From: Paraburkholderia dioscoreae
Lineage (GTDB): Bacteria; Pseudomonadota; Gammaproteobacteria; Burkholderiales; Burkholderiaceae
DNA: 64,000 bases
Direction: 5' to 3'
Assembly: GCF_902459535.1 (NCBI RefSeq)
Contig: NZ_LR699554.1
Coordinates: forward strand, 310,001-374,000
Of this stretch, positions 8,239-17,032 are shown one piece after another (positions within the stretch are counted from its first letter, which is position 1; the number at the start of each line of letters is the position of its first letter). The translations under genes were made by a program, and so were the position numbers. The notes beneath the pieces are model-generated. The model saw only the letters and a program-made list of their open reading frames with translations. It had not been told where the DNA came from and ran no database searches.

Positions 8239-9513
8239 TTGAACATCATTCCCATCATGCCGGCGCGGCGCGCCAGCATCACCTGGCCGTCCGAAGGACT
8301 GACGCGCGTGCCTTACGCGCTGTTCCAGGATGAAGGCGTGTACGCCGACGAACAGGACGCGATCTTCCGCGGTCCGAACTGGAGCTACCTGTGCCTCGAA
8401 GCGGAAGTGCCGAATCAGGGCGACTTTCGCAGCACATTCGTAGGCGACGCCCCGGTGGTCGTCACGCGCGACACCGACGGCGAAATCTATGCGTTCGAGA
8501 ATCGCTGCGCGCATCGCGGCGCAATGGTTTGCCTTGAAGACCAGGGCAATGCCAGAGATTTCAGTTGCGTCTATCACGCATGGACCTACAGCCTGCAAGG
8601 CGATCTGGTAGGGGTGGCATTCAAGGACGGCATTGACGGCAAAGGCGGCATGAAGCCGGATTTCTGCACCGGCGATCACGGCTTGCGCAAGCTGCGTGTC
8701 GCAACGCTGCATGGCCTCGTGTTCGGCAGCTTTTCCGACGACGTCCCGCCGCTCGACGAGTACCTCGGCGAAGAGATCGTCGAGCGCATCGCGCGCGTGC
8801 TGGAGAACCGCAAGCCGGTCGTGCTCGGGCGATTCACACAAATGCTGCCGAACAACTGGAAACTCTACTTCGAGAACGTCAAGGACTCCTACCACGCGAG
8901 CATTCTGCATCTGTTCTTCACGACGTTTCAGCTCAACCGCCTGTCGCAGCGCGGCGGCATCATCGTCGATCCGAGCGGCGGTCACCACGTCAGCTACTCG
9001 GCTGTCGACCATGCCGCCGAAGCCGCGGAGCAACGGAAAGCCACCAGCGACTACGCGGATCAGAAAATCCGTTCGGAAAGCGAGCATCGCCTCGAAGACA
9101 CTTCGGTGCTCGCCGGCGTGGACGAGTTCGGCGACGGCGTCACGCTGCAGATTCTCTCGGTATTTCCCGGCTTCGTGCTCCAGCAGATCCAGAACGCGAT
9201 CGCGGTCCGCCAGATTCTGCCGCGCGGCACGCAGCAAACCGAATTGAACTGGACCTACCTCGGCTTCGAAGACGACACGCCCGAATTGCGCGAAATGCGC
9301 CTGCGCCAGTCGAATCTGGTCGGGCCGGCAGGTTACGTGTCGATGGAAGACGGATGCGTCGGCGGCTTCGTGCAACGCGGCATCGAAGGCGCGGGCGACG
9401 GCCGCTCGGTGATCGAAATGGGCGGCGATAGCGCCGAAAGCAGCGCGAGCCGGGTGACGGAAGCGTCGATTCGCGGCTTCTGGAAAGCCTACCGCAACGC
9501 AATGGGATACTGA
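8239..9513 (+). CDS. tphA2: Terephthalate 1,2-dioxygenase-type large (alpha) subunit
   Basis: Rieske non-haem iron oxygenase alpha subunit, 424 aa. It would cis-dihydroxylate an aromatic dicarboxylate ring using electrons from the reductase encoded downstream. The Rieske centre is C90-x-H92 and C110-x2-H113 (CAHRG, CVYHAW). The catalytic-domain motif D216-x2-H219-x4-H224 lies in PNNWKLYFENVKDSYHASIL. From memory, the region LPNNWKLYFENVKDSYHAS and the later GGHHVSYS block match Comamonas TphA2 closely; anthranilate dioxygenase AndAc is the next best relative. Start: TTG at 8239 has GGAGCGA 7 bp upstream; ATG 8257 has no ribosome site. It is first in the operon, 2 bp before tphA3. Confidence 0.85.
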   Translation: MNIIPIMPARRASITWPSEGLTRVPYALFQDEGVYADEQDAIFRGPNWSYLCLEAEVPNQGDFRSTFVGDAPVVVTRDTDGEIYAFENRCAHRGAMVCLEDQGNARDFSCVYHAWTYSLQGDLVGVAFKDGIDGKGGMKPDFCTGDHGLRKLRVATLHGLVFGSFSDDVPPLDEYLGEEIVERIARVLENRKPVVLGRFTQMLPNNWKLYFENVKDSYHASILHLFFTTFQLNRLSQRGGIIVDPSGGHHVSYSAVDHAAEAAEQRKATSDYADQKIRSESEHRLEDTSVLAGVDEFGDGVTLQILSVFPGFVLQQIQNAIAVRQILPRGTQQTELNWTYLGFEDDTPELREMRLRQSNLVGPAGYVSMEDGCVGGFVQRGIEGAGDGRSVIEMGGDSAESSASRVTEASIRGFWKAYRNAMGY

Positions 9514-9515
9514 GA

Positions 9516-9986
9516 ATGGCGCAAGACATCTATCAACTGATTGCTCGCGCGCAGGCCGACTACGTGCGCTGCATCGACGACGGCGATCTCGCGCAATGGC
9601 CGGACTTCTTCACCGATGCCTGCGTCTACAGGGTGACGACCGCCGACAATTACAAGCGCGGCCTCACGGGCAGCATGATCTACGCGGCTTCGCGCGGCAT
9701 GCTGATCGACCGGATTGCTTCGCTGCGCGGCGCCAACATTTACGAGCGCCACAGTTATCGGCATCTGCTTGGACAACCCAGCGTTATCAGCGCGAACGAA
9801 CGTGAGGCGCGCAGCGAGACTTCGTTCATGGTGGCGCGGATCATGCGCGACGGCTCGACGAGCCTGTTCGCCACCGGCCGCTATTGCGACGTGTACGCCG
9901 TGGAGGAGAGCGGCGTGAGGTTGCGTGAACGGATTGTGGTGTGCGACAGCTCGCGCATCGACACGCTGCTGGCGTTGCCGCTATGA
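9516..9986 (+). CDS. tphA3: Terephthalate 1,2-dioxygenase-type small (beta) subunit
   Basis: 156 aa beta subunit of an aromatic-ring dioxygenase; it has the NTF2-like cone fold and gives the alpha3beta3 enzyme its structure. Family features are DYVRCIDDGDLAQWPDFFTD near the start, ANIYERHSYRHLLGQP in the middle, and a C-terminal ERIVVCDSSRIDTLLALPL that resembles the TphA3 ending. Its ATG lies 2 bp after the alpha-subunit stop, and its TGA overlaps the start of the next gene (ATGA), so translational coupling is likely. No metal site is expected or seen. Confidence 0.87.
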   Translation: MAQDIYQLIARAQADYVRCIDDGDLAQWPDFFTDACVYRVTTADNYKRGLTGSMIYAASRGMLIDRIASLRGANIYERHSYRHLLGQPSVISANEREARSETSFMVARIMRDGSTSLFATGRYCDVYAVEESGVRLRERIVVCDSSRIDTLLALPL

Positions 9987-11029
9987 GCCGCATCCATGAC
10001 GGCGCGATGACAGTCGCGCTGGCGATCGGCGACCCCAACGGTATCGGTCCTGAAATCGCGGTCAAGGCCGCCGCCCAGATGGTGCGCGAAGGCGGCGAGC
10101 ATGGCGGGCACGCTGCGCATTCGCAGCCGCGCATCGTCCTGTTTGGCGACGCGTTTGTGATCCGGCGGTACGCACGCCAGTGTTGTCCCGAACTCATGCT
10201 TCGCCTCGTGCAACCGGACGATCTGCCTGCTGCCGAGCTCAACGCAATCGACATGGTCGACGTCGCGTCGCTGCCTGCCGAAGCGTTCGTGCCAGGCGAG
10301 GTCGCGGCCGCCGCGGGCGCGGCGACGCTCGCCTACGTCAGCGCCGCGCTTCGTGCCGCGCGCGCGGGCCAGGTGGACGCCGTGATCGCCTGTCCGCATT
10401 CGGAGACCGCGATCAATACATCGGGCGTGCGCTTCGCCGGTTATCCCGGCTTCGTGGCGCGCGAAATGGGCATGCCGGCCGAAGACGTCTATCTGCTGTT
10501 GATCGGCGGCGGCCTGCGCATCGTTCATGCGACGTTGCACGAAGGTATTGCCTCGGCACTCGCGCGGCTCGATCAGCGCCACGTCGAACGCGCCGCGCGG
10601 GCGGCGGTACAGGCGCTGCAATTGATGGGCGTCGCGCATCCCGTGGTCGGACTGATGGGCATCAATCCGCACGCGGGCGAGGGCGGTCTTTTCGGCCGCG
10701 AGGACATCGACATTACCGAGCCGGTCGCGCGCAAGTTGCGTGATGACGGTATGACAATCATCGGCCCGCAAGGCGCCGATCTATTGCTCACCAATCCCGA
10801 CATCGACGTGTTTGTCGCGATGTATCACGACCAGGGCCACATTCCCGTCAAGCTGCGCGCCGGCCGCCATAGCGCCGCGCTGTCGATCGGCGCGGGCGTG
10901 CTGTTCTCGAGCGTCGGGCACGGCAGCGGTTTCGACATTGCCGGCACCTTGCTCGCGGACCCTGCACCGCTGCTCGGCGCGATCCGTCTGGTCACAACCG
11001 GAACCGTGCTCGCCCCCCTGGCTGAGTGA
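9983..11029 (+). CDS. tphB: 1,2-dihydroxy-3,5-cyclohexadiene-1,4-dicarboxylate dehydrogenase (TphB, PdxA family)
   Basis: 348 aa member of the PdxA fold family. In terephthalate pathways TphB oxidises and decarboxylates the cis-diol to protocatechuate with NAD+. Metal and substrate motifs are present: AIGDPNGIGPEIA near residue 20, ACPHSETAINTSG, IVHATLHEG, MGINPHAGEGGLFG, and the metal-binding MYHDQGHIPVK and GVGHGS-like SSVGHGSGFDIAG. Homology to PdxA alone could mean 4-hydroxythreonine-4-phosphate dehydrogenase, but the place between dioxygenase subunits and reductase argues for TphB. The start overlaps the previous stop by ATGA; an in-frame start at 9941 is inside tphA3. Confidence 0.84.
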   Translation: MSRIHDGAMTVALAIGDPNGIGPEIAVKAAAQMVREGGEHGGHAAHSQPRIVLFGDAFVIRRYARQCCPELMLRLVQPDDLPAAELNAIDMVDVASLPAEAFVPGEVAAAAGAATLAYVSAALRAARAGQVDAVIACPHSETAINTSGVRFAGYPGFVAREMGMPAEDVYLLLIGGGLRIVHATLHEGIASALARLDQRHVERAARAAVQALQLMGVAHPVVGLMGINPHAGEGGLFGREDIDITEPVARKLRDDGMTIIGPQGADLLLTNPDIDVFVAMYHDQGHIPVKLRAGRHSAALSIGAGVLFSSVGHGSGFDIAGTLLADPAPLLGAIRLVTTGTVLAPLAE

Positions 11030-11058
11030 CACGTTCCAACGCTTTTCGAGGTCATATT

Positions 11059-12063
11059 TTGGACTACCAGATTTCCGTCGCGGACAGCGATATCGCTTTC
11101 CATTGCGAGGCGGGCGAAACGGTGCTCGACGCCGCCGAGCGCTCGGGCTACAGCGTGCCGTATTCGTGCCGCAAGGGCGTGTGTTCGACCTGTGAAGGCG
11201 GCGTAGTGGCCGGCGCGGGGCGCTCTTCGGTGCAGGGCGATGTGCAGGGGCCGGCGGCGCATGTGCTGCTGTGCTGCTTGCGGCCGTCTTCGGACATGAC
11301 GATCGCGCCGCGCAAGATCGACAAGCGCGAGCCGGTGGTGCGCAAGACGCTCGACATGTCCGTCTACCGCGTCACGCAGCCGGCGGCCGACGTGAGCATC
11401 GTGCAACTGCGTCTACCCACCGGCGTGCGCGCGAAGTTTCGCGCTGGCCAGTATTTGCAGATCGAGCTGGAAGACGGCAGTCGTCGTAACTATTCGATGG
11501 CGAATCCGCCTCACGAAAGCGACAGCATCCAGCTTCATGTGCGCCATGTGCCGGGCGGCAGGTTCTCCGAAGGCATGCTGCGGCGCCTGGACAAAGGCCA
11601 CAAGCTGCGAGTGGAGTTGCCGTTCGGAGAATTCTCGCTGCAGGACGATTCGACGAAACCCGTCATTCTGCTTGCTACCGGTACGGGCTTCGCGCCCGTC
11701 AAGTCGATCGTTGAAGACGCAATCAAACGCAGGCTCGACCGTCCGCTGACTTTGTACTGGGGCGCGCGTCGCGTTGAAGACCTGTATCTCGCCGAACTGG
11801 CGCAGAAGTGGCACGACGGCGGCAAGCTGAAGTTCGTGCCGGTGCTCTCCGAGCCGAACGCGGACTGGCACGGCCGGCGCGGGTTCGTTCACGAGACGGT
11901 GCTCGAAGATCTCGGCTCGCTCGGCGGCTATCAGGTCTACGCGTGCGGCAACCCGGCCATGACGACGGCGGCACACGAGTCATTCCTGAAAGCCGGCCTG
12001 CCCGACGACGATTTCTTCAGCGACGCCTTTGTGCACACCGACACTGCGCCAGCAATGACGTAG
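11059..12063 (+). CDS. tphA1: Terephthalate 1,2-dioxygenase-type reductase
   Basis: 334 aa two-module reductase passing electrons from NAD(P)H to the Rieske oxygenase. The N-terminal plant-type 2Fe-2S ferredoxin has C37-x4-C42-x2-C45 and a later Cys in VLLCC (72/73). A FAD domain follows (RNYSMANPPHE, the RxYS motif) and an NAD domain (LLATGTGFAPVKSIVEDA and a terminal CGNPAM). Start: TTG 11059 gives DYQISVADSDIAFHCEAGET, which aligns with the start of Comamonas TphA1, and a GAGG lies upstream. A GTG at 11026 overlapping the tphB stop (GTGA) is the alternative and would add 11 residues. It ends the enzyme part of the operon. Confidence 0.84.
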   Translation: MDYQISVADSDIAFHCEAGETVLDAAERSGYSVPYSCRKGVCSTCEGGVVAGAGRSSVQGDVQGPAAHVLLCCLRPSSDMTIAPRKIDKREPVVRKTLDMSVYRVTQPAADVSIVQLRLPTGVRAKFRAGQYLQIELEDGSRRNYSMANPPHESDSIQLHVRHVPGGRFSEGMLRRLDKGHKLRVELPFGEFSLQDDSTKPVILLATGTGFAPVKSIVEDAIKRRLDRPLTLYWGARRVEDLYLAELAQKWHDGGKLKFVPVLSEPNADWHGRRGFVHETVLEDLGSLGGYQVYACGNPAMTTAAHESFLKAGLPDDDFFSDAFVHTDTAPAMT

Positions 12064-12099
12064 CACGCCTTCATAAAACAATCACAGGAGACAAACACC

Positions 12100-13452
12100 G
12101 TGGCATCCCCCCTCATCGACGTAGTCGAGGTCATCGAACGCCAGAAGGTCGGCGCAGGCCAGTGCCTCGTGGTGCTGTTATGCGCGCTACTGATGTTTCT
12201 CGACGGCTTCGACACGCAGGCCATCAGCTACATCGTGCCGGCGCTTTCAAAGGACTGGCATCTGCCGCGCGAGGTTCTCGGCTCGATCTTTTCCGCCGCG
12301 CTCGTCGGGCTGATGGTCGGCTACCTTGCGATCGCGCCGTTGTCCGCGCGCTTCGGTCATAAACGCATGATGCTGGCAAGCAGTGTGCTGTTCGCACTGT
12401 TCACGCTGCTGACGCTTTTCGCGACCAACGTCACCGAGCTGATCGGTTTGCGCTTTCTGACCGGTATCGGGCTCGGCGCCGCCGCGCCGAGCGCGGTAGC
12501 ACTAACCTGCGAATTCGCGCCGAAGCGGCTGCGCGCCACCTTCGTGCTGCTCGTGTATTGCGGGTTCTCGCTCGGCTTCGTGGTGGCGGGCCTCACAGCC
12601 GGTGCACTGATGCCGGCGTTCGGCTGGAAGTCGCTGATGCTGGTGGGAGCGCTTGCGCCGATCGCGCTGACCGCGCCGCTTGCCTGGTTGTTGCCCGAAT
12701 CGCTGGTGGTTCTGCAGCGGCGCCCAAACGGCGACGAGCGCATGCGCGCCGTCTTGCTGGGGTTTTTCCCGCGTCTCGACGTGCCGGTTGGCAGCAGGTT
12801 CCGTCTCGAAGACCAGGGCGAGGCGCGTGCGAGCGTCACGGCGCTTGTCAGGGGACGCACTTCGGCGGGCACGCTGTTGCTCTGGCTGATCTTTTTCCTG
12901 AACCTGGCCGAGTTCTATTTCATGCAGAGCTGGCTGCCGACCATGTTGACAGGCCTGCAGTATTCGTCGGCGACGGTCGTCTGGGTGACAGCGCTGCCGA
13001 CTATCGCAGGTGTGCTCTCCGCCGTGCCGCTCGGCCTTGCGATGGACCGCGTCGGGCCGTACGTCACGCTGACCGTGATGTATCTCGCGGGCTGCGTCTT
13101 CATGTGGCTGGTGGGCGGCGCGTTCTCGGGCAGCGTCGCGTGGTTGATGGTGACGGTTTTCTGCGCCGGGTTCTGCATTAGCGGCGGACAGAAAAGCGTT
13201 ATCGCGCTGGCGGCCGTGTACTACCCGCTCAACCTGCGTTCGACGGGTGTGGGCTGGGCGCTCGGCATTGGCCGCCTGGGCGGCATTGCGGGACCGTTGA
13301 GCGCGGGCATGCTGTATTCGGCGCATTGGACCCCAGCGGAGATTTTCCGTTTCTCCGCGTGGCCCGTGCTGATTGCCGGGCTCGCCGTATTCGTGATGGG
13401 GCGCATCTACGGCTCACGGCCGGTAGCCGTCGAGGTGAGCACTCCCCACTAA
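12100..13452 (+). CDS. MFS aromatic-acid:H+ symporter (AAHS family)
   Basis: 450 aa, 12 predicted membrane segments. It has the AAHS signature DGFDTQ in helix 1 and the loop and helix features of PcaK-type carriers (LSARFGHKRMMLAS, GLRFLTGIGLGAAAPSAVAL). It probably imports the aromatic carboxylate used by the dioxygenase operon. It starts 36 bp after the reductase with GTG and an upstream CAGGAGAC. Comamonas terephthalate operons instead use the periplasmic binding protein TphC with a tripartite TTT carrier; no such gene is seen here. Substrate assignment is by context only. Confidence 0.85.
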   Translation: MASPLIDVVEVIERQKVGAGQCLVVLLCALLMFLDGFDTQAISYIVPALSKDWHLPREVLGSIFSAALVGLMVGYLAIAPLSARFGHKRMMLASSVLFALFTLLTLFATNVTELIGLRFLTGIGLGAAAPSAVALTCEFAPKRLRATFVLLVYCGFSLGFVVAGLTAGALMPAFGWKSLMLVGALAPIALTAPLAWLLPESLVVLQRRPNGDERMRAVLLGFFPRLDVPVGSRFRLEDQGEARASVTALVRGRTSAGTLLLWLIFFLNLAEFYFMQSWLPTMLTGLQYSSATVVWVTALPTIAGVLSAVPLGLAMDRVGPYVTLTVMYLAGCVFMWLVGGAFSGSVAWLMVTVFCAGFCISGGQKSVIALAAVYYPLNLRSTGVGWALGIGRLGGIAGPLSAGMLYSAHWTPAEIFRFSAWPVLIAGLAVFVMGRIYGSRPVAVEVSTPH

Positions 13453-13576
13453 CGCGCGTGCACGCCGGGTCGGCCCGGAGCTTCACACGAATCGCGGGCA
13501 TCTGGCGCGGGAGGCGGTCGCCTTCCCGCCAAGCCACCGTAGTACCACCGTAGTACCCACTACTTAAAAAACCTGC

Positions 13577-13620
13577 GAGGCCTGCTGCGTTCTCGCGCTA
13601 GTACGAGAACGCATGGCCTC
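13577..13620 (+). promoter_or_regulatory. Long hairpin in the leader of the porin gene
   Basis: Perfect 10 bp inner stem TGCGTTCTCG / CGAGAACGCA (13586-13595 and 13604-13613, 8 nt loop), extended by outer arms GAGGCC / GGCCTC at 13577-13582 and 13615-13620. It ends 17 bp before the porin ATG, just before the ribosome site GGAGAC. An 11 bp tandem repeat CCACCGTAGTA lies at about 13534-13555. There is no T-run, so an mRNA stability or translation-control element is more likely than a terminator. Confidence 0.5.
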
Positions 13621-13637
13621 GTCATGCCGGAGACTTT

Positions 13638-14774
13638 ATGAAAAAGACCACCCTTGCCCTGTTGACTCTGCCGCTTCTCGCGAGCGCGGCCCATGCGCAG
13701 AGTTCCGTCACGCTATACGGCTTCGTTGATGCCGGACTCGTGTATGTCAACAACCAGTCCGGGCATTCGAACGTACAGATGGTCACGGGACAAACGAACG
13801 GCAGCCGCTGGGGGCTGCGTGGCAGCGAGGATCTCGGCGGTGGCCTGAAGGCGATTTTTACGCTTGAAAACGGCTTCGATCCGTCGAACGGCAAGCTGCT
13901 GCAAAACGGCCGCGAGTTCGGGCGGCAAGCCTTTGTCGGACTGAGCAGCGACACGTGGGGCGCGGTGACGCTGGGCCGCCAGTATGATCCGATGACGGAG
14001 CTCATAGGCGGGATTGCCGCGACTTCGATGTGGGCGTGGCTCGGCACTCATCCGGGCGATTTCGACGATCTGAACTCGACCTTTCGCGTGAATAACGCGG
14101 TGAAATATCTGTCGCCGACTTTCTATGGTCTGCAAGCGAGCGGCATGTTCGCACCCGGCGGCGTGGCAGGCAACTTTGCGTCGAGCCGGATCTACACGCT
14201 TGGACTGAAGTACGAGAATGGTCCGCTGAGCGCCGCGCTGGCGTACGACAACATCAACAATCCATCCGTCTCGGTGCTCGATAGCGCGCTTTCTCCCGGT
14301 CAGGCCGGGTATGTGACGCCGGGCCGAAGCCCCGTGACCAGCGGCTACGTTTCGGCCAACGTGTGGCAAATATTCGGCGCGGCCGCTTCATACAGAATCG
14401 GCAAGGGCATGGTCGGAATCGTTTATACGAACGCACGCTTTCAGGACATTCGAAGAACCGCGTCCACGCCGAACACGGGCACGGCGGCATTTAACAGCTA
14501 TGAGATCAATGGCCGATATTCGATTACGCCGGCACTGCTGATCGGTGCATCGTTCGACTACACGACAGCACGCGATGCAAAGTACGAGCAGATCGATTTC
14601 GGTCCGAACTATTCGCTCTCCAAGCGCACCGATCTGAATCTCGTCGGTGTATGGCAGCACGCATCGGGTGTCGATTCCACAGGGCGGCCGGCGGTTGCGG
14701 CGATTACCACGCTAGGGCAATCGTCGACTCCTACGCAAGTGGCTGTGAAGCTGTCGTTGCGGCATCGGTTCTGA
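13638..14774 (+). CDS. Outer-membrane porin, Burkholderia type
   Basis: 378 aa general porin. The signal peptide MKKTTLALLTLPLLASAAHA is followed by mature QSSVTLYGFVDAGLVYVNNQ, the hallmark start of Burkholderiaceae trimeric porins. Further family blocks are GSRWGLRGSEDLGGGLKAIF, LGRQYDP and a C-terminal beta-strand ending LSLRHRF with terminal Phe for outer-membrane assembly. GGAGAC precedes the ATG. It follows the aromatic transporter by 185 bp and may provide outer-membrane uptake for the same substrate, but it has its own leader with a strong hairpin, so separate control is likely. Confidence 0.93.
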   Translation: MKKTTLALLTLPLLASAAHAQSSVTLYGFVDAGLVYVNNQSGHSNVQMVTGQTNGSRWGLRGSEDLGGGLKAIFTLENGFDPSNGKLLQNGREFGRQAFVGLSSDTWGAVTLGRQYDPMTELIGGIAATSMWAWLGTHPGDFDDLNSTFRVNNAVKYLSPTFYGLQASGMFAPGGVAGNFASSRIYTLGLKYENGPLSAALAYDNINNPSVSVLDSALSPGQAGYVTPGRSPVTSGYVSANVWQIFGAAASYRIGKGMVGIVYTNARFQDIRRTASTPNTGTAAFNSYEINGRYSITPALLIGASFDYTTARDAKYEQIDFGPNYSLSKRTDLNLVGVWQHASGVDSTGRPAVAAITTLGQSSTPTQVAVKLSLRHRF

Positions 14775-14881
14775 CGTCTTTGCCGTGTCATGGCGGCGCG
14801 TGCGGCAGGCTGCTTCATGGGCATGCCGCGCGCGTCGTGACGAAGAACCTCTGGCTGCGATATCCGCCTTTGCGCGGCCCG

Positions 14882-16198
14882 TTACATGCTGCTATGCGGC
14901 GTGACCCGCCACACCGTGTTGCCTACGTCGTCCGCCACGAGCAACGCGCCGTGTGCGTCCAGTGCGACGCCAACGGGCCGTCCCACGGCGTGGCCATCCG
15001 TGGTCAGAAAGCCGCTCAGAAAATCCTCCGGGGCGCCGGCGGGCTTTCCATCGACAAAAGGCACGAACACAACCTTGTAACCGGAGCGCGGCTTGCGGTT
15101 CCATGATCCGTGCTGGCCGATAAAGGCGCCGCCCCGATAGTGCGCCGGGAATAGCGTCCGGTCGTAAAAGACAAGCCCCAATGAAGCCGTATGATTTCCA
15201 AGCGCATAGTCCGGCGCGATGGCCGCGGCGACCAGATCGGGGCGTTGAGGTTTGACTCGCGAGTCGACGTGCTGGCCGTAATAGCTGTACGGAAAACCAT
15301 AGAACGCTCCCTCTTTCACTGGGGTCATGTAGTCCGGCACAAGGTTGTTGCCCAGATCGTCCCGCTCGTTGACGGCAGTCCATAATGCGCCGCTGTCGGG
15401 TTGCCACGAGAGGCCATTGGCATTGCGCAATCCTGTCGCATAAGGCCGCAAGCGGCCGGTGCCGATGTCGAATTCGAGTATCCGCGCGCGGCCCTCTTCG
15501 GCGTCGACACCATTTTCTCCCGCGTTGCTATTCGATCCCACGGTGATGTAGAGATGCTTGCCGGAGCGGTCCGCGAGGATATTTTTTGTCCAATGATGGT
15601 TGATCGGACCGGCCGGAAGATCGGCAACCTTGATCCCGGGACCGGCGATCTGCGTGGCGTTTTTGACGTAATCGAAACGCAGCAGAGCGTCCGTATCGGC
15701 AACGTACAGTTCATTGCCAATGAGCGCCATGCCGAACGGCGAATGCAGGCCGCCGAGAAACACGGTTTGCATCTGGGCGACGCCGGTGTTGTTCGCATCG
15801 CGTAACAGCACGATGCGATCGGGACTGGCTACGCCGGCGCCCGCGCGCTTCATCACTTGCCGTCTGGCCCAGCCGGACAGGCCACTTCCTTCGTCGTGTT
15901 GTTCGGGAGCGTCGCTTTCCGCCACCAGCACGTCACCATTAGGCAACGTGTAAAGCCAGCGTGGGTGCGACATGTCGCCGGCGAACCGGGTGACGGAAAA
16001 GCCGCTGGGAACAGTAGGCATGAAACCGGCCGGTTGCGGCTGAACGGGCGCGATGTTGACCATTGGAATCAACGTCGATTGTGGCGCGGGCATGGCGGGC
16101 GAAGCACCGAAACCGCCATCGCCTATACTTGATGGGCCGATTGCGCACGCGGCGAGCGGCAAACCCATTGAAACTACCAGACAATTGAGCAGGCGCAT
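14882..16198 (-). CDS. Sorbosone-dehydrogenase-like beta-propeller lipoprotein
   Basis: 438 aa. The N-terminus MRLLNCLVVSMGLPLAACAIG carries a lipobox (LAAC, Cys18), so it should be membrane-anchored and periplasmic. The remainder is a six-bladed beta-propeller of the L-sorbosone/glucose dehydrogenase (PQQ-like) group: GFSVTRFAGDMSHPRWLYTL, LYITVGSNSNAGENG, GLRNANGLSWQPDSG, AFIGQHGSWNRKP, then a final propeller strand ALLVADDVGNTVWRV. Substrate is unknown; relatives are periplasmic aldose or aldehyde oxidoreductases. It is convergent with the porin and divergent from cytochrome b561, a possible electron acceptor on the other side. Confidence 0.85.
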   Translation of the reverse strand: MRLLNCLVVSMGLPLAACAIGPSSIGDGGFGASPAMPAPQSTLIPMVNIAPVQPQPAGFMPTVPSGFSVTRFAGDMSHPRWLYTLPNGDVLVAESDAPEQHDEGSGLSGWARRQVMKRAGAGVASPDRIVLLRDANNTGVAQMQTVFLGGLHSPFGMALIGNELYVADTDALLRFDYVKNATQIAGPGIKVADLPAGPINHHWTKNILADRSGKHLYITVGSNSNAGENGVDAEEGRARILEFDIGTGRLRPYATGLRNANGLSWQPDSGALWTAVNERDDLGNNLVPDYMTPVKEGAFYGFPYSYYGQHVDSRVKPQRPDLVAAAIAPDYALGNHTASLGLVFYDRTLFPAHYRGGAFIGQHGSWNRKPRSGYKVVFVPFVDGKPAGAPEDFLSGFLTTDGHAVGRPVGVALDAHGALLVADDVGNTVWRVTPHSSM

Positions 16199-16441
16199 AT
16201 TTGTTCTCGGTGATAGGCGTTGATCAATGATGCGGAGTCAGGACTTCAGCAAAAAGCCTGCCTGTCAATTGACCGGATAGGGACGTTGCACAGCCGGCCG
16301 GTTGCGCGCAGAGCATCAGGTTTCCTTAAGATAAGGTGGTTAGTATCGTTTGGTTAAGCCACGCGGTTTTTCCCGGGAGTCGATCCGGGAGTTATTGGCA
16401 GCACGTTTTACCAATCCGAAGAGTGCTAAAGGGGAGAGGGA
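16199..16441. other. 243 bp divergent intergenic region
   Basis: Lies between the sorbosone-dehydrogenase-like gene and cytochrome b561. It contains AT-richer TTTCCTTAAGATAAGG at about 16321-16336 and a partly repeated CCCGGGAGTCGATCCGGGAG (about 16374-16393). The right end carries AAAGGGGAGAGGGA, a strong ribosome site for the GTG at 16442. No operator could be assigned. Confidence 0.35.
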
Positions 16442-17017
16442 GTGGCTAAAGTCCAGCAAAATACGCGTCCGGCCTATGACGCAGTCGCGCGCACGCTCCA
16501 CTGGCTAACTGTCCTGTTGATCGCAATGCAGTTCGTGATCGGCTGGACGATGCCCGATATTCACAAGGGCACGCAGCCCGTCGGCCTGATCGCCTGGCAT
16601 CTCGGCGTTGGCTCGGCGCTGATTGCCGTCATGGTGATCAGGGTGATCTGGCGATTGACTCACTGGCCCGCGCCGGACGAACTGCCGCCGCTATTGAGCG
16701 TCGTTTCGCGCATCACGCATTTTCTGCTTTACGCTGCGCTGGTGGTGGTGCCGCTGCTCGGCTGGGTCAATGCGTCCTCACGCGGCTGGACGGTCCGCTT
16801 GCTGGGCCTCGTGCCGTATCCGGCGTTGAGCGAGACGGGCTCGGATTTCGGCCACGAGATGGGTGACGTGCACGGCGTCCTCGCGTGGGTGCTCTTCGCG
16901 CTGATCGCGCTGCATGTGGCAGCGGCGGTGTTCCATCGCTTTGTTCTGAAAGACCACGTGCTGCAACGGATGCTGCCCCACGCAGGTCCATCGGGTAATT
17001 CGCCGCGAAACCGGTGA
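16442..17017 (+). CDS. Cytochrome b561 family protein
   Basis: 191 aa di-haem inner-membrane cytochrome with four predicted helices. Haem-ligand histidines stand in RTLHWLTVLLIAMQF, in IAWHLGVGSALIA, and in the last helix ALIALHVAAAVFHRFV. It probably passes electrons between quinol and a periplasmic partner. The start is GTG at 16442 after a strong GGGGAGAGGGA ribosome site. It is divergent from the sorbosone-dehydrogenase-like lipoprotein, so a shared electron path is possible but not shown. Length and topology are normal for the family. Confidence 0.9.
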   Translation: MAKVQQNTRPAYDAVARTLHWLTVLLIAMQFVIGWTMPDIHKGTQPVGLIAWHLGVGSALIAVMVIRVIWRLTHWPAPDELPPLLSVVSRITHFLLYAALVVVPLLGWVNASSRGWTVRLLGLVPYPALSETGSDFGHEMGDVHGVLAWVLFALIALHVAAAVFHRFVLKDHVLQRMLPHAGPSGNSPRNR

Positions 17018-17032
17018 AGGCTGCCCCGACGA

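Noticed and set aside
8095..9375. 426 aa open frame on the minus strand over the dioxygenase alpha subunit
   Set aside because: The plus strand has an intact Rieske oxygenase with all iron ligands; the antisense frame has no recognisable domain.
9983..11029. Vitamin B6 biosynthesis gene pdxA
   Set aside because: Fold is shared, but the gene lies between dioxygenase and reductase genes and resembles TphB.
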